Under the pieces are notes generated by a model, which worked only from the letters and a program-made list of their open reading frames with translations, made no database searches and was not told where the DNA came from. Below are positions 11,168 through 23,960 of a DNA stretch of 64,000 nucleotides, one piece after another. The stretch covers positions 1,798,001 to 1,862,000 of the forward strand of contig CM073196.1 of the NCBI GenBank assembly GCA_037042915.1. Reading direction: 5' to 3'. How positions within the stretch are numbered: the stretch's first letter is position 1; every line of letters begins with the position of its first letter. A program made the translations under genes and the position numbers. The DNA is from Auricularia sp. M13. Taxonomy: Eukaryota > Basidiomycota > Agaricomycetes > Auriculariales > Auriculariaceae.

Positions 11168-14100
11168 ATGGCAGACCATTCCCGCAAGCAGAGCATAGCT
11201 GCAGCAGACCAGCTCTTTGGCGCTTCAGACAGCTCGACAGATTTTTTCGCCTCGGTCGTCGGCGACAGCGAATCCGCGCCTGACCCGGCCGCCGCGCACG
11301 CCGCACCCGCCGCGCAGGATGCGGACACTCTATTCGACTCCACGACCGGCAACGACTCGCTATTTGACGCGGTACCGGGCCAGGACGCTGCCGTGCACGA
11401 CGTATTCGACCTGCCCGGCGAGCCGAGCCAGCAGCACGCCGAAGACGCCACTTACGCGGAACAGACGGACTACTCTCAGCTGGGCTGGTATGACGAACAT
11501 GGCGAATGGCACTACTACGACACTCAGGATGCAGCGCAGAGTACGCCGCGCCGATGATTGCAGCTTCGCGTGTCCGCTTACACCGTTTCTTTACGTAGCT
11601 ACCAATTACCAGACAGACCCATACGCGGCGCACGACGCTTCAGCTGCATATGGACAGCAGGCCTCCTTCGGAACAACTCATGATCCATATGCACCGAGCT
11701 ATGCTCCCCAACAGTCCGCCCAAGCCACCCAGTCTTCCCACTACGGTTATGATCAAGCTGCGTCCTATGCACCGAACACGGACAACACGTCGAGCCAGTA
11801 TTATTCGCAAAACACGTATACACCCTCGCACACCACGTCATCGGCCTATGCTCCTCCAGCCGTTCAAGTACCGGACCCTTATGCGCCGTCAACGGCTGCA
11901 TACCAGCCCGCGTCGGCTTATGACCCATACAAGCCTGCCGCCAATGCCGCCACTCACAGTGCTGCTGCTGCGCCTTCAGCTTACGACCCGTCGGCTTACG
12001 CCCCGTCTAATTATGCGTCTACCACTACACCCTCGTATTCATCATACGCCCCTCCAGCCATGGCTAGCGCACAAACGCCTGCAGGGGCGTCACTGTCGCG
12101 CGACGATACGATTAAACCACGCAAGGTCTCGGTTGAACAGTATCGTTCTCCGTCGTACAACGCCTACGATCCACCTATTCCTGCCGTCCAACCACGTTCT
12201 CGTATAACCAGTGCTTCGCCTCCGACGCCGAATGCAGCCGCGACGGCCTTTAACGTCTACAACCGTAACGCATCTCCCGCACCACCGGTGGCACCACCTC
12301 CGCCGCGGGCTGCTGTCCATCCGCCTCCGCGTGCGACTTCTGCCTTGTCTGCTCGAGGAAGTATCATATCCGGCCAACCACGTGCGGCTTCTCCGCAGGT
12401 CAATGGAGTCGCTCCCGACCCAAGTGGTGCATCATTCTTTGCCTCGCTTCAACCGCCGCAACCAGCATACTCGCTTAATTCGCCAGGCCAGCCTACACAA
12501 CCTCTCGAGCCTGAAGTTTCCCAGGACACTGCATCATATGGCCACGAAGCCCCCGCTGAGTATTCCAGCGCAACAGTTAACGGCAGTGCATCGTATGCCA
12601 CTACTGAAGACTTGGCCGATCCCGAAGGCGGCATGGACGGCGAAGGTTTCGCCCCTCAAGAAGCTCAGGCCCGCCAATCGCAATCAAAGCCAGAGGTGCA
12701 TGAAGCATATAATGCTTACGCACCAAGGGCTGCTTCGCGAGCTGCATCCATTGCATCTCCTCCTCCTCGGCCATCGTCGGTCGCCTCGCAGCCATGGAAT
12801 GCTTCGACATCTCGCAGCGCGTCTCCTGTTGTGCGGGCCTCAAGCGTCGCCTCCCCACCACCAAGGACTTCATCTGTCGTTTCGCCGCCGCCGCGGACTA
12901 CTTCCGTGTCCTCCCCTCCGCCAGGGCTCCTTCAGCAGCTTCAATAGCCTCGCAAGCCGCGAGCATCCAGGGTCGGTATGCACCGTCGAATACGACCGCC
13001 TCCCCACCTCCCCACAGTCATTCTGGACTAGCGAAGACTTCACCTCAGGATCCATATGCCCCCAAGACAGCAGCTGTGCGCAAAGAGACATCTGACTACG
13101 CCCTTCGCTACCATCTGTCTCGCCGCCTCAGCAATTTGATCCTTACCGCCCCCGAGGTGCAAGTATTGTTTCCCTCGCATCTTCCAAGGCTGCATCCCCG
13201 CCTCCACCTTCATGGGGAGTCGCGGGATCAATCGCCAATGCGACCAACGTGTATGCGCCCCCCGTGAACGGTACATCCCCATACGTACCGAAGGTCGACC
13301 CATATGCACCTTCGTCTACATATGCACCTCAGACGACGAGGCGAGAAGCAAGCGAGGCGTCAGATTATGGCGACTATACGTCTCGCTTTGGCTACGGGAC
13401 ACAGTCCACTGACGATACGAAATCTGTGACCAGCGACACTGGTGGTTCGGTGCTCAGTACGACAACCTACGCGCAATACGCGCCCTCGCCGTCGCTGTCT
13501 GGTACCAACGACCCTCTTGGCCGAGCGAGTGCGCGCGTCCCACTGTTCAGCTTTGGGTTCGGCGGCAAGTTCGTGACATGCTTCCACACACCGGCGGGCC
13601 TCACGGATGGTTTCGACGTGTCCTTCTCCGCTAGGCCTTCCACAACGGTGCAGATCCAGCGCCTGCACGAAATCATTCCGCTCTCTGCGTGGGACACGTC
13701 GTCCGCCATGTTTCCGGGACCGCTTGTGTCTGATCCGGGTAGTCCAACTGCCAGCTTGGTACCACCTGTACGATCAAACACGAGCAAGGCGAAAAAGGCC
13801 GCCATCCTGAAGTACCTGGAAGCTCGCATCGAAGAATCCGAGAAGGGCATCACGTACGCCACGCAAAATAGCTTGGAATATTACAAGTCAGAGGGCAAGC
13901 TTGTTCTTCTTCGGCTCTTGAGGGTCGCTATTGAGAACGATGGCCAATTCTCCGGAAGGTACGCGAAGCATAGCATAGGCCGACCGAATGTTGCTAATGG
14001 ATTGCAGCGACAAGATTGAATCTGCAGTGCGCGCTGCCCTTCTCGGAGACCGTGCAGGTCCTATGGCTACAGGATTGGACGGCCTCCGTCCAGCGGATTC

Positions 14101-16709
14101 CTTCGCGAGTGCATATGGTGGTAGCTCGACGTCAGAAGCCCCTCTCGCGGTGTATGAGCTGCGTGCGTCTGCATTGGAGAAGATTCAAGATTTCTTGATG
14201 CGTGGCGAGAGGCGCAAGGCTTATCACTACGCCCTCGACGAGAAGATGTGGGCGCACGCGCTTCTATTGTCCAACGGGCTCGACAAGGATGCGTGGAAGG
14301 AGGCTGTACAGGAATTCCTGCGCTCGGAGTTGATGACGCCCCCTCCAGGCTCCGGGGCTGCTTCCAATGGACGCGAAAGCCTGCGAGTCATGTACAGCTT
14401 AATCGCCGGCCAAGGGGCTGCAGCAGGTATGTCTGCAAGTACCAGTGCGCACGCGTTCTCAATCCTTCTGTAGTCCAAGAACTCGTACCTCCGAGGGCCC
14501 TAGGGCAGCCGCGTGCTTCAGAACCCACCGCGTCACTTGCAGCAGCAGCCACCCCTATGAATATCACGCCAATGACAGCCAACTTCACGCAAGCGTCGAT
14601 ACCGACGAATGTGCCGATGGACATTCTATCTCGCTGGACGGACGTCGCAGCCACCATCGTTTCCAACCATGTACAAGGCGACTCTAGCGGACTTACGGCC
14701 CTGGGCGACACTTTGGCGGCCCACAGATGGATCGAGCCCGCGCACGCATGGTACGCATACTGGTGTCGCACAGAGTTATAACCAACCGCTTTCCTTCAGC
14801 TACCTGCTGTCTCGATCCACGTCGACAATCTCAGGTTGCTCAAATACGTCCGCAGCCCGCATAGTTCTACTTGGTTCCGCGAATCCCGCTGTGACGCACA
14901 ACTTCTACAAGGACCAGGACCCGTTCATTTTCTCCGAGATACTTGAATTTGCGTTGTCCCTTGCACCGGCACCTACTGGACAGGATGCTTTCACGGGCTT
15001 TGCACATCTGCAAGCTTACAGACTGCTTCGTGCTTTGCATTTGGTCGAGATGGGTTATGACAGACTTGCTCAGAGGTTAGATAGCCATGCCGCCCCTACG
15101 ACTCGTTACTCACGGCATTCAGATATTGCGACGCGATCGCAGCGACCGTTCGCAGCACAAATCGGGGGTCACCTTTCTTCACACTCACGTTCCTCGAGCA
15201 GCTGAAGGAACTCTCGGACCGGCTCGTAGCTGCCCCGCAACTCGACAAGGGAGGCTCCTGGCTCACGAAGAAGATGGCCAAACCCAGTCTTGATTCGCTT
15301 GGCACATGGCTAGGAGGCAGGCTTACGGACTTCATTGCTGGAGAAGATCAGGCGGCGACACCGTCTAGCGAGGTCACGGCCGAGCAGCCTCCTCCGCCAT
15401 CAATGGGGCCCTTCTCGCACTACAGCGCAATATCATCTACCACGTCTTCTGCGAGCCCATCACCACCACCCCAAGTTGCTGATCCTAACAGGGCCAGCTC
15501 CGCTCTGTCATTCCGGAGTCCTGCAGCGCCGAATATCCATGTTGAGCGCGCATCATCGGCTATAGATTACTTGCGGCCCAACGCGAATAGAGTATCACCC
15601 GTGCCGCGCATCGCATCGGCCAATGCAGCCACTACGACCTTCTCCCAGGCTGCTGGAACTCGTTATGGTCACGCCCCGCATGCGGCATATTCGTCGTTCA
15701 CTCAGACTGCACGACAAGGCTCGAGCGACGAGGCATCGGATTCCCAGGGCCAGGATGTATCTATGCCATGGTGGGGGTCAAGCTACGGCGATGATTCAGG
15801 CGCAACACCGACTGCCGCATCCTTCGTGCGCGCCGAGGAACCTGTGGAATCCGACACCGGTGGTTTTATCTCGCTCATGGACACGCCATCCCCGGCGCCA
15901 TCGGCTGCTCCAAGCCACAATACGCCCCATAATTCGACTGACTTTGAAGACGACGAGGACGATCTTGGCTTTGGCAATAGCAAGAAGAAGGGCCGTGACG
16001 ATGGGGAAAGCGACCAGAAACCAGCCGCGGCGTCCAAACCGGCAGAAAAGACGCCGGCACCTGCATCGTCAGGGAAAGACTCTGGTATGAAGTCCAGACT
16101 GCTAAGAAGACATTGCTGAATGTATCTGTGAAGGAGGGGAACCTGCGAAGCCTGCTGGAGGCTGGATTTCTCGTCTATGGGGCAGCAAATCCAGCACCCC
16201 AGCTCCTGTCAAGGCGAATTTAGGCGAAGAAACAAGTTTCTATTACGACAAGGAACTCAAGCGCTGGGTCAACAAGAAGGTGCGATGCTTGCTCATTCGC
16301 TAACAATCTGTTGCTCATGCGATACCTACTATAGGCGGGAGCAACTGCTTCACCAGCAACACCACCACCTCCTCCGCCTCGTGCGCAAACAGCATCGCCA
16401 AGCCTTGCTCGTCCAGCGATTTCGACTCCGCCTCCACCTCTCCCAGCGGCCCCCCCGAAATTGAATCGACCAGCTTCTGTGGCAGACTTAACGTTGTCCT
16501 CGCCACCCGGCGCCGCAAAACCTCCGCGTGCTCGCTCTAACCTAGTGCCAACGGAAGAAGACGGAGCTGCAGGCAGTCTCTCCGTTCCGGGCACTCCTCC
16601 TCCTTCTGGTGCAGCTACACCGCCGATGCGGCCCAAGTCGCAGGCTTCGGCAAAGCGGAACGTTCGGAGTCGTTATGTAGACGTGTTCCAGCAAAGTGGC
16701 GGATCGTGA
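11168..16709 (+). CDS. SEC16: COPII coat assembly scaffold SEC16
   Basis: Peripheral ER-membrane scaffold that organises exit sites and binds Sec23, Sec24, Sec13 and Sec31. It opens MADHSRKQSIAAADQLFGA at 11168. A long disordered region (11.2-13.5 kb) is built of Pro/Ser/Tyr-rich units resembling DPYAPS and SPPPRT. The central conserved domain follows, recognisable by VPLFSFGFGGKFVTCFH near 13530, then an ACE1-type helical block with LLRLLRVAIENDGQFSG, ALDEKMWAHALLLSN, SNHVQGDSSGLTALGDTL and FSEILEFALSL. The C-terminal tail includes GGWISRLWGS and FYYDKELKRWVNKK, and ends FQQSGGS at 16709. About eight short introns. Two one-base gaps, at about 12921-12925 and 13100-13103, break the frame inside low-complexity repeats; restoring one base at each keeps the repeat pattern, so assembly error is likely. 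Length (about 1,650-1,700 residues) fits the family. Confidence 0.93.
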
Positions 16710-17078
16710 CCTTATAGACCTGTATTGTATTGCTGTTTATCACAAGTTCTTCCGGTTTCGTTTCTGACAGATGCCACCTCCGGACGTGCTAGTGGATTCA
16801 GAACCTCACATGCGAGAGAGACGGAAAGCCAGTTGTTAAAGACCTCTCATTTGCCCTCGCTCAGGGCGATATTCTCGTTCTGCGCGGACGCAGTGGCACA
16901 GGCAAGATCACGTTGTTAAAGTAGGGCGGACGGTCGTTATCATAGCGTCTTATGTCTCGTAGATGTCTTGCCCACTTGACTTCGTATAAAGGATCTATCA
17001 CCCCGGACAGCAAGGCCAGTCAATAGTTCGTGCAATGCTAACTTGCTCAATGTCGACGTAGACTCCCGTGGACTATGG

Positions 17079-17904
17079 TACTGAATTCTTGCACACGACA
17101 CGATGAACATCTCAACCTCCTTCACGCAGTGCATGGTTGTGTATCGGATTTCGAAATTTCTAATCCCGTCTCTTCTCCTCGGACCATCATGTCGGTTCCG
17201 CGAAATCTTTTAAGCGGTGTTTTGGGCCACGATTGCACTGCATTCTTGCCTGCCAGCGGCCTCGACATCTACAGTCGAAGCCCTCATAAGCCATAGCCCT
17301 CTTCGTCCATAACCCATAGCCGGCCGGAGCGTTTGGCCACCTCCGGAATCGCAATTTACATACAAATACCCGCCCTGTTAGGCCATGATTCACATAACCC
17401 ATAGGTTTTCGGGGGTCCCAAATGCCATGGCTTATAAGGGCTTCGATTGTATGTCGGCAAAATGAAGGACGGCGACGCTGTACGGCCCGCCCTGCAAACA
17501 CTGAACGACCTCCTGGCGCACTTCGACTCTGCGCATGCTGATGCCTGCCACTGTGGGTTGAAACTAGGTCCCCAAATATGGCATGCAAACTTCACGAAGC
17601 GTGCTTCCCGCGTCGGTTTAGAGTTGCCCCCACGTATTATTTGCTGTTTCTGGAGTTTCTAGTCTATAATTTACTTCAATTATATCCATATTTCCCTCTT
17701 CATTTGGCCGATTACAGTACCTGAGCCCGAGGACAATATGCAGACCATGACCGGAGCGGCACGGCTGCAAGGTTGTTCCCGGGCCTGAAATATGCGGACC
17801 ATATGCAGCCCGTATGGTTGAAGATATTGCCCGTATATCGCCGCTCGTATGCGGCTCGTATGCGGTTCGTAGTCGAGGGGTATTTACGCCATACGAGCGG
17901 CATA
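17079..17904. repeat. ~826-bp insertion of unknown type inside the ABC gene
   Basis: Conserved ABC coding sequence stops after the TPVDYG codons (17078) and resumes in frame context at GIPQYR (17905). The sequence between fits neither an intron nor the protein. It holds an imperfect inverted repeat near its left third, a perfect 12-bp inverted repeat at its right end (17840-17851 against 17890-17901) and an 11-bp unit repeated at 17843-17864. I see no clear terminal inverted repeats at the outer edges, no exact target-site duplication and no transposase or reverse-transcriptase motif. The flanks read ATGG on the left and ATAGG on the right, a weak match at best. It could be a non-autonomous element or a relic. 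Confidence 0.55.
17258..17460. repeat. Imperfect inverted repeat (~35-bp arms) within the insertion
   Basis: The left arm at about 17262-17296 and the reverse complement of about 17424-17460 share CGACAT, TCGAAGCCCT and ATAAGCCAT in the same order with a few mismatches. The spacer is about 130 bp and contains two direct copies of CATAACCCATAG (17305 and 17392). On RNA or single-stranded DNA this could fold as a long hairpin, as in MITE-like elements. Confidence 0.6.
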
Positions 17905-18470
17905 GGCATTCCGCAGTACAGGACGCGAGTGCTCTACCTACCACAACGTGTCAGCCTTCTTCTGGCACGCCTCGTTCCTTCCTCGACACTGTCAGCAAAT
18001 TCGAGTCGCGGCGTCAGGTTACGGGTCATGCCACTCTGGACATCACGGCTGGCTCAATGAGCGCGCAAAACCTTGCTGAATGTTGGGGCATCGCATCCGA
18101 GCTGTGGGATCGACCCTGGAACACATTATCCGGTGGTGAGGCCCAGCGCATTGCTCTAGCTACAGCAGTCTCCGTTCAGGGATGCGACATACTACTCCTT
18201 GACGGTGCGTGAGCATGTGTAGAAACCTTCGATGCGCATCGAACCATGCTTCAGAGCCCACCAGCGCGCTCGATCAAGGCAGCAGCTGTCTTCTTGAGGA
18301 TCAGCTGCTGCAGCTCGTTCGCTCCCCCCAAGCGCAATTGAAATCAATTGTCTGGATCACACATAGTGAGGATCAGGCACATCGCGTTGGCACGCGTTTC
18401 TTGTACTTCAAAGTTGATAGTATCGTTACAGAAGACGACGAACATGATGAGCCGTAGACGTCTACGCGGG

Positions 18471-21400
18471 TTATATTCCGAATGCTAGCGCCCGAATGAT
18501 TCCGTCGTGTGAAGTCGTCAGCCCTTGCCTGATAACCTCCAAGCGACTGCGACCAGTGGTTGAGCCCTCGATGTCTTGCTTATAACTTTGAAGCAAGGAA
18601 ACCGCAAGTTCGACGCATGGAATACTTATGGTCGAGTTTTGATTTAACAGGAGCAATTCGGCCATCGCGAGGGCGTCGTCGCCGGTCATCCGGTTCGATT
18701 TGCCGAGGAAGTTGGTAAAGGGGCCAGGGAAGAGTCTGTGATAACTAGGTTGGGACAAGACACCGGCAACGACTTGAATGAGAGCGTCGGTCCACTTCCG
18801 ATGACGATCCACGGCCTGAGCGAACGGCATATACGCTGGGTGAGGCAGAAGGAGGACCTGGAAGTGGTCAGCCCAGTGTAGAATTCACAGTTGTTGGCTC
18901 ACCTTGAGTTGAAGTACACGGTCGTCGTACAATGCGCCATAGTTGCGCGTGGTTCCTTGAAAATCCAATGAACCAGCGTGAGTCTCCGCAATTTTGTTAG
19001 ATGCTGCACAATCGGCCGGACACGTTCGCTCCACGTCCCGCGGTCAGCCGCGGGTGCGTAGGACAAAAACGACAAGAATGTAGCGAACGGCGAAAATGGC
19101 TCTTTTGAACGAGCAGGGGGAGGGGAAAGACAAGCGGCTACATTATCAGGCTTGAGGAGTTCTTCACCGATGCGTGTAAGAGCGCCCGAGGCCAGTTCAA
19201 TGGCCTCGCGAGGGAGATCGTCGGCAAGCAGAGCCCTTGTCAATGCGCGTATCGAAGCACAAAAGGAAGCCGACTCGTCGCCCGTCGCGTTCGAGCAAAG
19301 AGAGACAACTGTCCTGCCATAGTCGGATGCTTGCCAGTCGTCCGGTTGATGGAGTTTCACCAAACGCAGCAGCTCTCGGTATGGCTCGCGATTCAGGAAC
19401 AAGGTTGCTCGACGTTGAACTAGATCGAGGATGCTGGAGGGTTCACAGTTCGCTGGAGAAAATGCAGGATACGAGAGGAATTGGCAACAGTGCGTAAACA
19501 GGGCCGCAGCGTTGAATTCCTCGTCGTACGTGGCCTGGATATCGAAAGCCGCCCCTTCACGCGCGACTGCAGCCTGCAGCCATTTCGTCCGATTTGAAAT
19601 CTGGCCCAGGAGACATGGAGAAATGACCTGGTCAACCAAAGTTAGTACTAGCGATTGCTATCACAAATTGGACGCGCCTCAACGCAATACGCCCGTGCCA
19701 ATGCAATAGGAAATGACTCTACGGGCGCTCTAAGTAGCGTAGTAGCGACAGGGTGCTCGGCGTCGAGCTTGATGTTGGTCTTGGTACCCTGAGCCATGTC
19801 CTGCCAGTCGGCATCTGTCACGTCATATCCTTCGCTGAGTTGTACGCCGGTCTTGACCTGCGCGACTAAGGCCTGCAAACCCGGAGACGGACGACCTGGT
19901 GCAAAGAGATAATCACGGAGGGCAAGTTGGCCGAGTGCCTGCACAACCTGGACCTTCACGCTACTGTGCGGCAGAGCCATCTGGACGGACTCGAGCAAAC
20001 CGAAATGGCTTGAGGATAGGACGCCGATTGACAGCGCTTCCCCGAGGACATCCACAACCATCTTGACCGTGGTGACTTTGATGGATGGCTTAAATTCCTT
20101 GAGGGCTGCTGAATCCAAGCTTTTCATCCGCTTGCGGTCCTCCGCCAACTGTTGGCCAATGAAGTCGATGAGTGTCCTAGCAAAGTCCAGCGCATCCGCC
20201 TGCTTCATCACAGCAAAAAGGGATAGGCAAACAGCTTGCCGGTGCCAGCTGGAGAGTTCCGGGTTGCCGATAATCGCAGTCCCGCGTTCTCTGACGAGGT
20301 GCGGGCGGACGACGCGGGCGAGCCGTATACATGCGAAGGCAAGTTGCTGAGCAACTGCGTTGTCCGGCCGAGAGAGAAGTCCGCCAATCATGGTTGCCAC
20401 ATCGACGTCGGAAAGAGAATCCATAGTAGCGCGCACAAGAGCTGCGAGAAATCTCTGGTTGTTTGGATGGATGGACATGAAGGCGGCATCGAGTCGGACT
20501 TTCACCAGTGCAATCTGGACAACATCCTGCGGCGGCGGCGGCGGAGATGCATCACTCGCGGGTATACCGCCACTAGTTAGAAGCCATGAAGCGGCAAGCG
20601 CCTGCGGCAGGTCAGTTCGGCGTCTTGACAACAGAGACAGAGAGAGCTTACTGCGAGCCGGCGAGTAAAGGTTATTGATAGGCGCAGTTTGGAGAAGTAA
20701 CCACTCGAACGCTGAAAGAAAGGTGCGAGTGTGGATGCCAGAAACTCAGACTGTTCGATGGTGCGGTTACGAGCCTCGAGGAGAGTCGGCTCCTCGTCAC
20801 GCCTTGCGAAAGGCTTCTTAGGAAACCACCGTGAGGGATCGATGACCACAGGCTTGTTGTTTTTGGCCTGCTCGAGTGACCAGAGCGACGCAGGAAGCCA
20901 GCGTTCCACATACATGCGGAGCGAGGGCGAGGCCCACACCATGATTCTGACGGTCTCGTGGCGAGCTACGAGAAAGATGTAGTCGTTTTTCTCGTTATCG
21001 TAATGCTCCAATAACTTTTCGATCTTGCGCACGACCTCTGCTTTGTCGACAGAATAGTAGAGATAATTTGTGAGCGCGCGGTCGAACTGGGTATAGTGGA
21101 AATGCCAAGGATCCATGGTGGCCATGGCGCGCTTTAAGGCCGCTTTCGAATTAAGTGGCAAGAAGAGTACCTGCTGGCAGTAGGCATCGAGCGAGGCAGG
21201 AGCTGCCACTCCCGAGAAAAACCTGTCTAGTCCATTCCTTCGACCTGGCTTTCTACCGGAACGGGAGATGACGGGGTTGAGAGGCAGGATATCGTAAAGC
21301 TCCCCGGTGTCGTATGTTGGAGGCTCCCCGTCGTAAGTAGGCAGCGGCAGTCGACCACGTCCTTGTCGATAGAGCTTCATTCGCGCATCCCCGAGCTCGC

Positions 21401-23694
21401 ACAGGTAAGCGAGTACGACGTCAGCAAATCTAGGCTCGAGGACAAACACCTCAGTCGAAAGCATCGTGGGTATGCAGTCTCTCCATCCGAAGCCCAAAGT
21501 ATCAGGCTGCTCCAAAACTTTCAGGCGGTCCCAGGCGAGAACCACGTCGTGCAGGGGCCGCAAGAGAATGGCGACTGCATCATGCACGTCAGGGGTGAGC
21601 ACAGGATGAAGCACTCGCAGAAGTTTGATTCGCCTGTTAGAAAAGGAATCAAAATAGGGTAAATCACGCATGACTATGCTCACCGGCGCAATATATGACC
21701 TATCGAACGCCCGAACTCCATGTATGACGAGCTCGCCTGGGAGTCAGGATTGAATATTGTGGACTTGATCATGCCTAGTATTGCGAGCAGGATGTCAGAA
21801 GACGATTTAGTCCAGCTACGCAGAGCCTCTACGAGGGAACTTTGACTCGAGGCCAACGACTTGGTGATATACAAGCCTGCAGGCCCGGTAAAGAAGTCAA
21901 GAAATTTGTCGTAAGTGAGGTACGTGAGCAGGTTTGGGCCAACCACGGGGTCTTTGGCGTATTTGAGCGCAGCTGCTTGTAAGATCGCAAGGAACTGCGT
22001 CGGAGCCTGCGCCAACATGCACAAGCGAAGGGCATGTAGGATGTACACCAGTCGCTTCTCGGCGACCGAGGACTTGGCCGCGAGGTTCACGAAATGGTTG
22101 ACATTAGACCTAAAGTCGGCCAGACCCTCCTGCGCAGTAGACTTCTCGTTAAGCATACCGCGCTGCGCACCGAGCCAAGCAGCATGAACAGAGGCCGCGA
22201 CAGCTTGTTGGAGTTCAGTGCCCTCGAAGGTGTTGAGCCCGTCGGCGATACCTCGAAGGTAAGAATACGAAGAGCCATAGGATCTTGCTACTGTCTGTGT
22301 CACAAGAAAGAAATCGCCCTTGGCTTCCATGCCAATGGCGAAAAAGCGTCTGCAGTGCGAGGGCTGGAAGGTGCCCAGGCACTCTACAGGACAGCTTGGG
22401 AATTTGTCGATGGTGGAAGCGTCCGGCTGCATGGTGAGGGAAATGCCAATAGCAGCATATGCCACTGCGACGACTGGGAAGCGTGCACCACGAGGCCACT
22501 TGGCAAGTTGGCAGGCCTCGACAACTTTTTGGATCGTTATCTGTCGCAGGAGAGACTCTTTGAAGAGCTGCAGCAATGCAGTAACAATGTCGTCAGAAGG
22601 ACTGTCGGGATGCTCGAGAGTGGGTTCCCACAGAGCTGGATGTCTTGAAAAGTCCTTGACTACCACGAGGAGGGTGCTCTGGATATCACGTAGCTCCCAG
22701 CCAACGCGACCCTCTGCTTTACTGAGAGTACGGAGAGCGCCAATGACCGAAAGAGCCTCTGTGGCCCTTGCTGCGCTATCAGAGTATGCATCCAGATGGT
22801 ACTGCATATATTGGTTAAGCTTGGCAACACGATGGGAGTCAACTCCCAAGACGTCCTGCCGTGCTGAAGATGGACGATGGTTCTCCAAACGAGCGGCATA
22901 CGAGAGAATGAACTTGTGGAAGAACGCTGGCCCAGCAGGAGTCCCGGACTTCAGAAGGAGTTCGATGCACGGCTCGAGGAACGCCGGATGTTGGAGGGCG
23001 CCACCGTTGTCCCAGTCGTTCGAAGGCTCTTCGCCTAACTGGATGAAGACAAGTTCGGCGATCAGGTCGGGATGGCGCTGAACAAGCTTCCTCCAGGCCG
23101 ACAGTGAAACAAGCTGCGGAACGCGCGGGAGGACCTTGCGGATGCTGTTGCTTGAGCATGCAGTCAGAAGGGTCTGCACCAGCGTCGGGGCCAGCCGATT
23201 CAGAGGCGGGGATGATGCCGATCCCGAGGAAATGAACGCTGCTGCGAGCAGGGCATCGTTCACTGCAACCAGGGCCGGAGGTGGCGTGCGACGAGAGAGC
23301 TCTTTGAACAGGCGTTTTGCGGATGCCCAGGATAGTTCCTTGTCGACGAAAGCAAGGAATTATCCACGCCTCCAAAGTTGGCGACAGTAGAGTCGGTAAA
23401 TTGGCGAAGATGGAAGGCAAGGACGTCCACGGCGGCTTCTAGCACAGCAGGCTCACGGCGGGACGTCATGCAGTCGAGAGCCCACTTCAGGGACTGAGAC
23501 ACGCGCAGAGCAAGACCGTAGTAGTACGAGGTGATCTGCTGTTTGTCGAGGGCTGTATCGATCTCACGCGCGAGGGCGGAGAGGTCTGGCGATTGACCAT
23601 TCGAAGGACGCACAATGGACCGGATGCGTGGTTCGACATCTTCAGGCTGCAGGTCAGGCAGAATACCGAGTAGTTCGGCGAGCGACTGAGCCAT
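18471..23694 (-). CDS. Large uncharacterised alpha-helical protein (~1,650 aa)
   Basis: I do not recognise this gene. The likely start is MAQSLAELLGILPDLQPEDV at 23694; the frame is open further upstream but lacks an ATG. Five or so exons give about 1,650 residues, dominated by amphipathic Leu/Ala-rich helices with no low-complexity stretch longer than a poly-Pro run near 20530, suggesting HEAT/ARM-type repeats. No catalytic motif, signal peptide or membrane span is evident. It ends with TTSHDGIIRALAFGI, stop 18471-18473. Two one-base gaps, near 23355 and 18991-18995 (a run of A on the coding strand), break the frame; restoring each gives smooth protein. A ribosome-biogenesis scaffold of the URB/NPA kind would fit the size and helical content, but that is a guess. 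A TATATA run lies about 145 bp upstream of the start. Confidence 0.72.
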
Positions 23695-23960
23695 CCTGAG
23701 GCAGGTGCTCGAGGTTAGAGTCAGTGTTGTGACCTCGGAGAACAAAGAAACGCCGAATTCCGCGTCGGATCCGGTGACAGGCTCAGAGTCAAACACATAC
23801 TTGACCTCGACATCGCGTCGACGATATTATGCACTATATATTATGTACTCGATCCTCAGTAATCACCGTTTTAACGTAGGTAGCGAAGATGTACATTTAT
23901 GTGGGCGGCCAATTATCAGGAGCGCGAGTGGCATTACTGTAGACCACAATGTACACCGAA

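Larger units (their letters stand above)
16771..18457 (+). pseudogene. ABC-transporter ATP-binding protein, interrupted pseudogene
   Basis: A stand-alone ABC nucleotide-binding subunit of the simple YbbL/STAR1-like kind. Pieces in order: MPPPDVLVDSE at 16771; NLTCERDGKPVVKDLSFAL with Walker A GRSGTGKI; after an intron CLAHLTSYKGSITPDSK; TPVDYG at 17061-17078; then a ~0.83 kb insertion; then GIPQYRTRVLYLPQR from 17905; PGTPRSFLDTVSKFESR; signature LSGGEAQRIALATAV; Walker B DILLLDEPTSALD across an intron; and H-loop IVWITHSEDQAHRVGTRF, ending at 18457. The Walker A Ser/Thr that coordinates magnesium is Ile. One intron would need a GC donor near 17010. The frame is also broken near 16795 and 17965. 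The insertion plus the damaged P-loop mark it as a decayed host gene, unlike neighbours that show only one-base gaps. Confidence 0.8.

Noticed and set aside
12211-13095. A 294-codon plus-strand open frame inside SEC16
   Set aside because: It is an alternative frame of the low-complexity Pro/Ser-rich region. It becomes the true frame only after about 13100, beyond its stop.
17079-17904. The insertion as a solo LTR of a retroelement
   Set aside because: No TG...CA ends with a matching 5-bp target duplication could be placed at the borders, and no retroelement protein remains nearby.
18680-18700. A GGTTCGAT-like stretch resembling a tRNA B box
   Set aside because: It lies in coding sequence of the large minus-strand gene, lacks the final CC, and has no matching A box or acceptor stem.
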